This document shows positions 5,585-8,512 of a DNA stretch of 8,512 nt, piece after piece. Each line of letters begins with the position of its first letter. Position 1 is the first letter of the stretch. Origin of the DNA: Gammaproteobacteria bacterium (GTDB lineage: Bacteria; Pseudomonadota; Gammaproteobacteria; HK1); contig JAGRHX010000236.1 of assembly GCA_020444775.1 (NCBI GenBank), positions 1-8,512 on the forward strand. Reading direction: 5' to 3'. The position numbers were made by a program, and so were the translations under genes. The notes under the pieces are model-generated. The model did not search any database. It was not told the DNA's origin and saw nothing but the letters and a program-made list of their open reading frames with translations.

Positions 5585-7599
5585 TGGCCTGGGTCCACAC
5601 GCTGATTGATTTCGTTTCGATGCATCCGATGCTGGCGATCGTCACCGCGTTCCTGGTGGCGTTCGGCGAGGCCTTGTTCGTGGTCGGTTTGTTCGTGCCC
5701 AGCTCCGTGGTGCTGGTCGGCATTGGTGGGCTGGTCGGGCTGGGCACGCTGTCGTTCTGGCCGGTATTCCTGGCCACCACCGCGGGCGCCGTCGCCGGCG
5801 ACGGTGTCTCCTATCTGTTCGGGCATCGCTACCGCGCGCGTCTGCTCGATATGTGGCCTTTCTCGCGCTATCGCGATCTGGTGGCCAGTGGTCAACGCTT
5901 CTTCGCGCGTCATGGCGGCAAGAGCGTGGTGATCGGTCGCTTCATTCCGGGTATCAAGTCGGTCGTCCCGGGGATCGCGGGCATGATGGGGATGGGCTTC
6001 ACACGCTTCACCGTGCTCAATGTCACGTCCGCGTTTGCCTGGGCTGGCGCGCATCTGCTGCCGGGCATGTCCGCCGGCTGGGCGATGCTGGGCCTGGCCA
6101 GCATCAGCAAGCGATTGGCGGCGCTGGTCGCGCTGCTGCTGATCCTCGGCCTGCTTTCGAGCTGGCTGGCCCGGAACGGGTTGAAGCGACTCGTCGCCGC
6201 ACTGACCCGCGGTCGGGTCGCCGCGGCCCACTGGGCTTCGCGGCGTGACGACCGTATCGGACATCTGGTCAGCCTGTTGGTCGCCCCCCACTACGGTGAT
6301 CTGCGCGTGCTGGTCGGGCTGAACCTGGTGCTGTTGGCCTTGATGCTCGGTTTCGTCATGTTGTTGGTCGGCGTGCTCACGCAGGATCAGGTGGTGGTCT
6401 TCGACCGGGCCTTCAGCCAGTTCCTGCAATCGTTGCGCACGAGCTGGAGCGACCGCTTGATGGTCGCGGTGACCATGCTCGGCGATCCGGGGGTGGTGTG
6501 CGTGGTCCTTGTCGCGATGCTCACCGGTCTGCTGCTCGCGCGTCGCACTCGTCTTGCGGCCGGACTGCTGATCGCACTGCTGAGCTCGGTGGTATTCGTG
6601 CAGGCACTGAAGGTGCTGGTGCATGCGCAGCGACCCATTGCCATCTACAGCGGTGCCAGCGCGTTCTCCTTTCCGAGCGGCCATGCAACCATCAACGCGG
6701 TGCTGTACGGCATTCTGGCATTGCTCTTCTTGCGTGGCGGTCGAGGTCGAGCAGGCCGGATCGCCGCGGCGTCGTGTGTTGTGCTGATTGGCGCCATCGC
6801 CTTCTCGCGCATCTATCTGGCCGCGCATTGGCCTTCGGATGTGATCGCCGGTCTGCTGTTCGCCGCCGGTGTCATTGCCATCGTGTCGCTCGTCTATCGT
6901 CAATCCAGCCTTGACGCGGTCGTTTGCCGGCGTCTGATGGTGGGCTGCGCGGCGGCCTTGCTGGTCTATGGCGGGTGGCATGTCAATGGCGGCTATACGC
7001 GCGCGCAGGCGTTCTACGCGACTCGTCCGGAGCCCGCGGTGCAGATGGTCGGTAAGTGGCGTGACGGAGGCTGGCGGAGCCTGCCCCGCGATCGTATCGA
7101 CCTGAGCGGCGAGGCCGAAGAGCCGTTCGTGCTGCAATGGCGGGGTGACGGCGCGAGTCTGGAGTCGGCGCTTGTCGTGCTTGGCTGGCATGTCGCGCCG
7201 TCCTGGTCAATCGGCGCGCTCAACGCCTATGTCAATCCGGCGAGCACGGCAAGCACGCTGCCGGTGCTGCCGCGGCTGCACAACGGTCGGACCGCGGAGC
7301 TGACATTGATTAAGCCGGCCCGGTTGAATGGCCGAAGCGGGCGCTACGTGCTGCGCGCCTGGCAGCAGAGGGTACGGCGCGACGGGGTCGACGAGTCGTT
7401 CCTGCTCGTTTCGATGAGCTTTGAGCAGTTGATTCATCCCTTGGGCCAGCTCTCACTGTCGGTGGTCCCGGACGAGTTGGTCTGCGACGGATCGACGACG
7501 CTCGGATCGCTGCCGAAGGCAACCGTGGTGGATCGCTCGCGAACGGTCGGGGAGGATGGCTGCGGGGGTGCTCTGGTGCTGGCCCGGGCACAGGGCTGA
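5581..7599 (+). CDS. DedA - PAP2 phosphatase - LssY_C fusion membrane protein
   Basis: A 672-residue inner-membrane protein with three parts. Residues about 10-200 are a DedA (SNARE-associated) domain: FGEALFVVGLFVPSS (28-42, acidic E30), GDGVSYLFG (73-81, D74) and GRFIPGIKSVVPGIAG (119-134). Residues about 240-445 are a PAP2 lipid phosphatase with all three signature motifs: K344-x6-R351-P352, PSGH 365-368, and SR-x5-H-x3-D (S409, R410, H416, D420), so catalysis looks intact. After a further helix near 452-470, the soluble tail (about 475-640) resembles LssY_C, named after Legionella LssY. DedA proteins are reported as polyprenyl-phosphate or phospholipid translocases, and PAP2 enzymes dephosphorylate polyprenyl diphosphate or phosphatidate; combining them suggests lipid-carrier recycling, an inference. 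K126 replaces the arginine usual in DedA. The ATG at 5581 (ATGA overlap with the kinase) is preferred; 5584 and GTG 5557 are alternatives. GGAGG at 5563-5567 is rather distant, consistent with translational coupling. Confidence 0.9.
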   Translation: MMAWVHTLIDFVSMHPMLAIVTAFLVAFGEALFVVGLFVPSSVVLVGIGGLVGLGTLSFWPVFLATTAGAVAGDGVSYLFGHRYRARLLDMWPFSRYRDLVASGQRFFARHGGKSVVIGRFIPGIKSVVPGIAGMMGMGFTRFTVLNVTSAFAWAGAHLLPGMSAGWAMLGLASISKRLAALVALLLILGLLSSWLARNGLKRLVAALTRGRVAAAHWASRRDDRIGHLVSLLVAPHYGDLRVLVGLNLVLLALMLGFVMLLVGVLTQDQVVVFDRAFSQFLQSLRTSWSDRLMVAVTMLGDPGVVCVVLVAMLTGLLLARRTRLAAGLLIALLSSVVFVQALKVLVHAQRPIAIYSGASAFSFPSGHATINAVLYGILALLFLRGGRGRAGRIAAASCVVLIGAIAFSRIYLAAHWPSDVIAGLLFAAGVIAIVSLVYRQSSLDAVVCRRLMVGCAAALLVYGGWHVNGGYTRAQAFYATRPEPAVQMVGKWRDGGWRSLPRDRIDLSGEAEEPFVLQWRGDGASLESALVVLGWHVAPSWSIGALNAYVNPASTASTLPVLPRLHNGRTAELTLIKPARLNGRSGRYVLRAWQQRVRRDGVDESFLLVSMSFEQLIHPLGQLSLSVVPDELVCDGSTTLGSLPKATVVDRSRTVGEDGCGGALVLARAQG

Positions 7600-7614
7600 G
7601 TGTCGGGGCGGGAG

Positions 7615-7628
7615 GTCAGCCGGCTGAC
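7615..7628. other. 14-bp perfect palindrome after the DedA-PAP2-LssY gene
   Basis: GTCAGCCGGCTGAC is a perfect palindrome 15 nt beyond the stop codon. As RNA it can form a 5-bp stem with a CCGG loop. There is no T-run after it, so an intrinsic terminator is not supported; it may be an operator or a short 3'-end hairpin. A second dyad, CTGCTG-GTATGGT-CAGCAG, lies at 7677-7695. Confidence 0.35.
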
Positions 7629-7680
7629 GCGCCGCCGTGTGGATGTTCGAGAACAGGACAACCCAATGTGCGCAGCCTGC

Positions 7681-7689
7681 TGGTATGGT
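7681..7689 (+). promoter_or_regulatory. possible extended -10 element before the glutamate synthase-like gene
   Basis: TGGTATGGT fits the TGnTAnnnT extended -10 form, within the loop of the CTGCTG/CAGCAG dyad. No acceptable -35 lies 16-18 nt upstream. It would give a leader of about 90 nt. Evidence is weak; the 185-nt gap and lack of overlap at least suggest separate transcription from the upstream operon. Confidence 0.22.
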
Positions 7690-7784
7690 CAGCAGCGCGG
7701 CCATTGCGCGCCGGCTGGTGTCCGAGCGGCGCTGGTCGACGGCCGACGGTCGCGCATGATCCCTTGTGGTTCACGGAGACCCCG

Positions 7785-8512
7785 ATGCTGGACCGCGTGA
7801 AGCGTCTGATCGTCCCGCTGGTTTGCACGATACTCGCCGGACTCTGGATCTGGCACGGTTGGCTCTGGCTTGCCGCACTCGCGCTGTTGGTGGTCGGACT
7901 CGGGCTGTTCGACTGGCTGCAACGCAGTGAGGTCATTACTCGGAACTTTCCGGTCGCGGGGCGGATACGCTGGCTGTTCTACATGCTGCGTCCCTATCTG
8001 CGCGCGTATATCGTCGAGGACGACCTGCATGGCACACCGTACTCGTTCGAGGCACGCAACCTCGTGCACGCCCGGGCGCGCGGCAAGAGCGGTGTCCATC
8101 CGTTCGGCACTGAACGCGACGTGGATGCCAGCGAGTACCACTGGGTATGCCATTCGATTGCGCCGCATCCAGATCCCGATAAGCGTCCCAGGGTCTTGGT
8201 CGGCAACGAACAGACTACGCAGCCCTACTCGGCGTCGATCCTGAACATCTCGGCAATGAGCTTCGGCGCACTGTCAGCGAACGCGGTCCGGGCCCTGAAC
8301 CTCGGCGCCCGACTAGGCGATTTCTATCACGACACCGGGGAAGGCGGGCTGAGCGATCATCATCTGGCCCACGGTGGCGATCTGGTCTGGGAGCTGGGGT
8401 CGGGCTACTTCGGCGCACGCGATGCCAGCGGTCGTTTCGATCCGGAACGGTTTCGGGATACCGCCAGTCTGGAGGCGGTGAAGATGACCGAGATCAAGCT
8501 CAGCCAGGGCGC
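7785..8512 (+). CDS. membrane-anchored FMN-binding glutamate synthase family protein, 5' part
   Basis: The first 242 codons of a gene which continues beyond the window; no stop is reached. The start ATG at 7785 has GGAG 6 nt upstream. The N terminus has two hydrophobic helices (about residues 8-22 and 26-42) as a membrane anchor. Then comes the beginning of the FMN/(beta-alpha)8 synthase domain of the GltB type: NISAMSFGALS at 154-164 (the typical start of the FMN-binding barrel), LGARLGDFYHDTGEGGLSDHH around 174-192, GSGYFGARD near 204-212 and EIKLSQGA at the window edge. In this family a full protein is roughly 500-550 residues and lacks the glutaminase domain of classical GltB, so the ammonia/electron donors and real substrate are not established. 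It may not be a true glutamate synthase. It shares the strand with the preceding operon but lies 185 nt away. Confidence 0.88.
   Translation, partial: MLDRVKRLIVPLVCTILAGLWIWHGWLWLAALALLVVGLGLFDWLQRSEVITRNFPVAGRIRWLFYMLRPYLRAYIVEDDLHGTPYSFEARNLVHARARGKSGVHPFGTERDVDASEYHWVCHSIAPHPDPDKRPRVLVGNEQTTQPYSASILNISAMSFGALSANAVRALNLGARLGDFYHDTGEGGLSDHHLAHGGDLVWELGSGYFGARDASGRFDPERFRDTASLEAVKMTEIKLSQG

Noticed and set aside
5428..7191. 587-residue open frame antisense to the DedA-PAP2-LssY gene
   Set aside because: The translation is dominated by Gln, His, Arg and Asp with no domain or motif, as expected for the reverse complement of GC-rich coding DNA; the plus strand has clear catalytic motifs.
7600..7800. 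66-residue plus-strand frame beginning with GTG right after the LssY-type gene
   Set aside because: No domain, overlaps the glutamate synthase-like start, and lies over the palindrome and dyad.

Overview
The window is GC-rich (roughly 60-65% by eye), densely coding bacterial DNA with Shine-Dalgarno sites, overlapping operon genes and proteobacterial-type protein families. A OmpR-type regulator with a HAMP/HisKA kinase, a DedA-PAP2-LssY_C fusion and a PdxY-like kinase together suggest a GC-rich Proteobacterium, probably a gammaproteobacterium. The genus cannot be fixed from the sequence alone. There is no tRNA, rRNA, insertion sequence, CRISPR array or clear prophage gene.

Left part, minus strand, 55-2917. 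Three genes read leftward. The first transcribed is a small multi-pass membrane protein resembling the COG4705 family (2126-2917). After a 163-nt gap comes a PLP-dependent D-cysteine desulfhydrase/ACC deaminase-like enzyme (910-1962). A pyridoxal kinase (55-849) follows 60 nt later, so a PLP enzyme is paired with the kinase that salvages its cofactor. The 60-nt gap holds two adjacent stem-loops.

Centre, 2918-3528. This is a 611-nt divergent intergenic region with no gene I can support. It has a plausible sigma70-type promoter for the membrane-protein gene, two 12-bp direct repeats (one overlapping that promoter's -35 box), three GAATC words at 12-bp spacing, a 33-bp imperfect dyad and an extended -10 element ahead of the rightward operon.

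Right part, plus strand, 3529-7599. A tight three-gene operon: an OmpR-family response regulator, its membrane histidine kinase (8-nt overlap) and a 672-residue DedA-PAP2-LssY_C protein (4-nt ATGA overlap). Known family roles suggest a sensor system coupled to an envelope protein that handles polyprenyl or other phospholipid phosphates. The target lipid and the stimulus are not visible in the sequence.

Right edge, 7785-8512. The 5' part of a membrane-anchored FMN-dependent glutamate synthase-like protein starts after a 185-nt gap and runs off the window.

The most notable things are a fourfold W-x9-G-x4-D repeat in the membrane protein, spaced exactly 55/65/55 residues, and the two-component/DedA-PAP2-LssY operon divergent from it, with candidate shared operators between.
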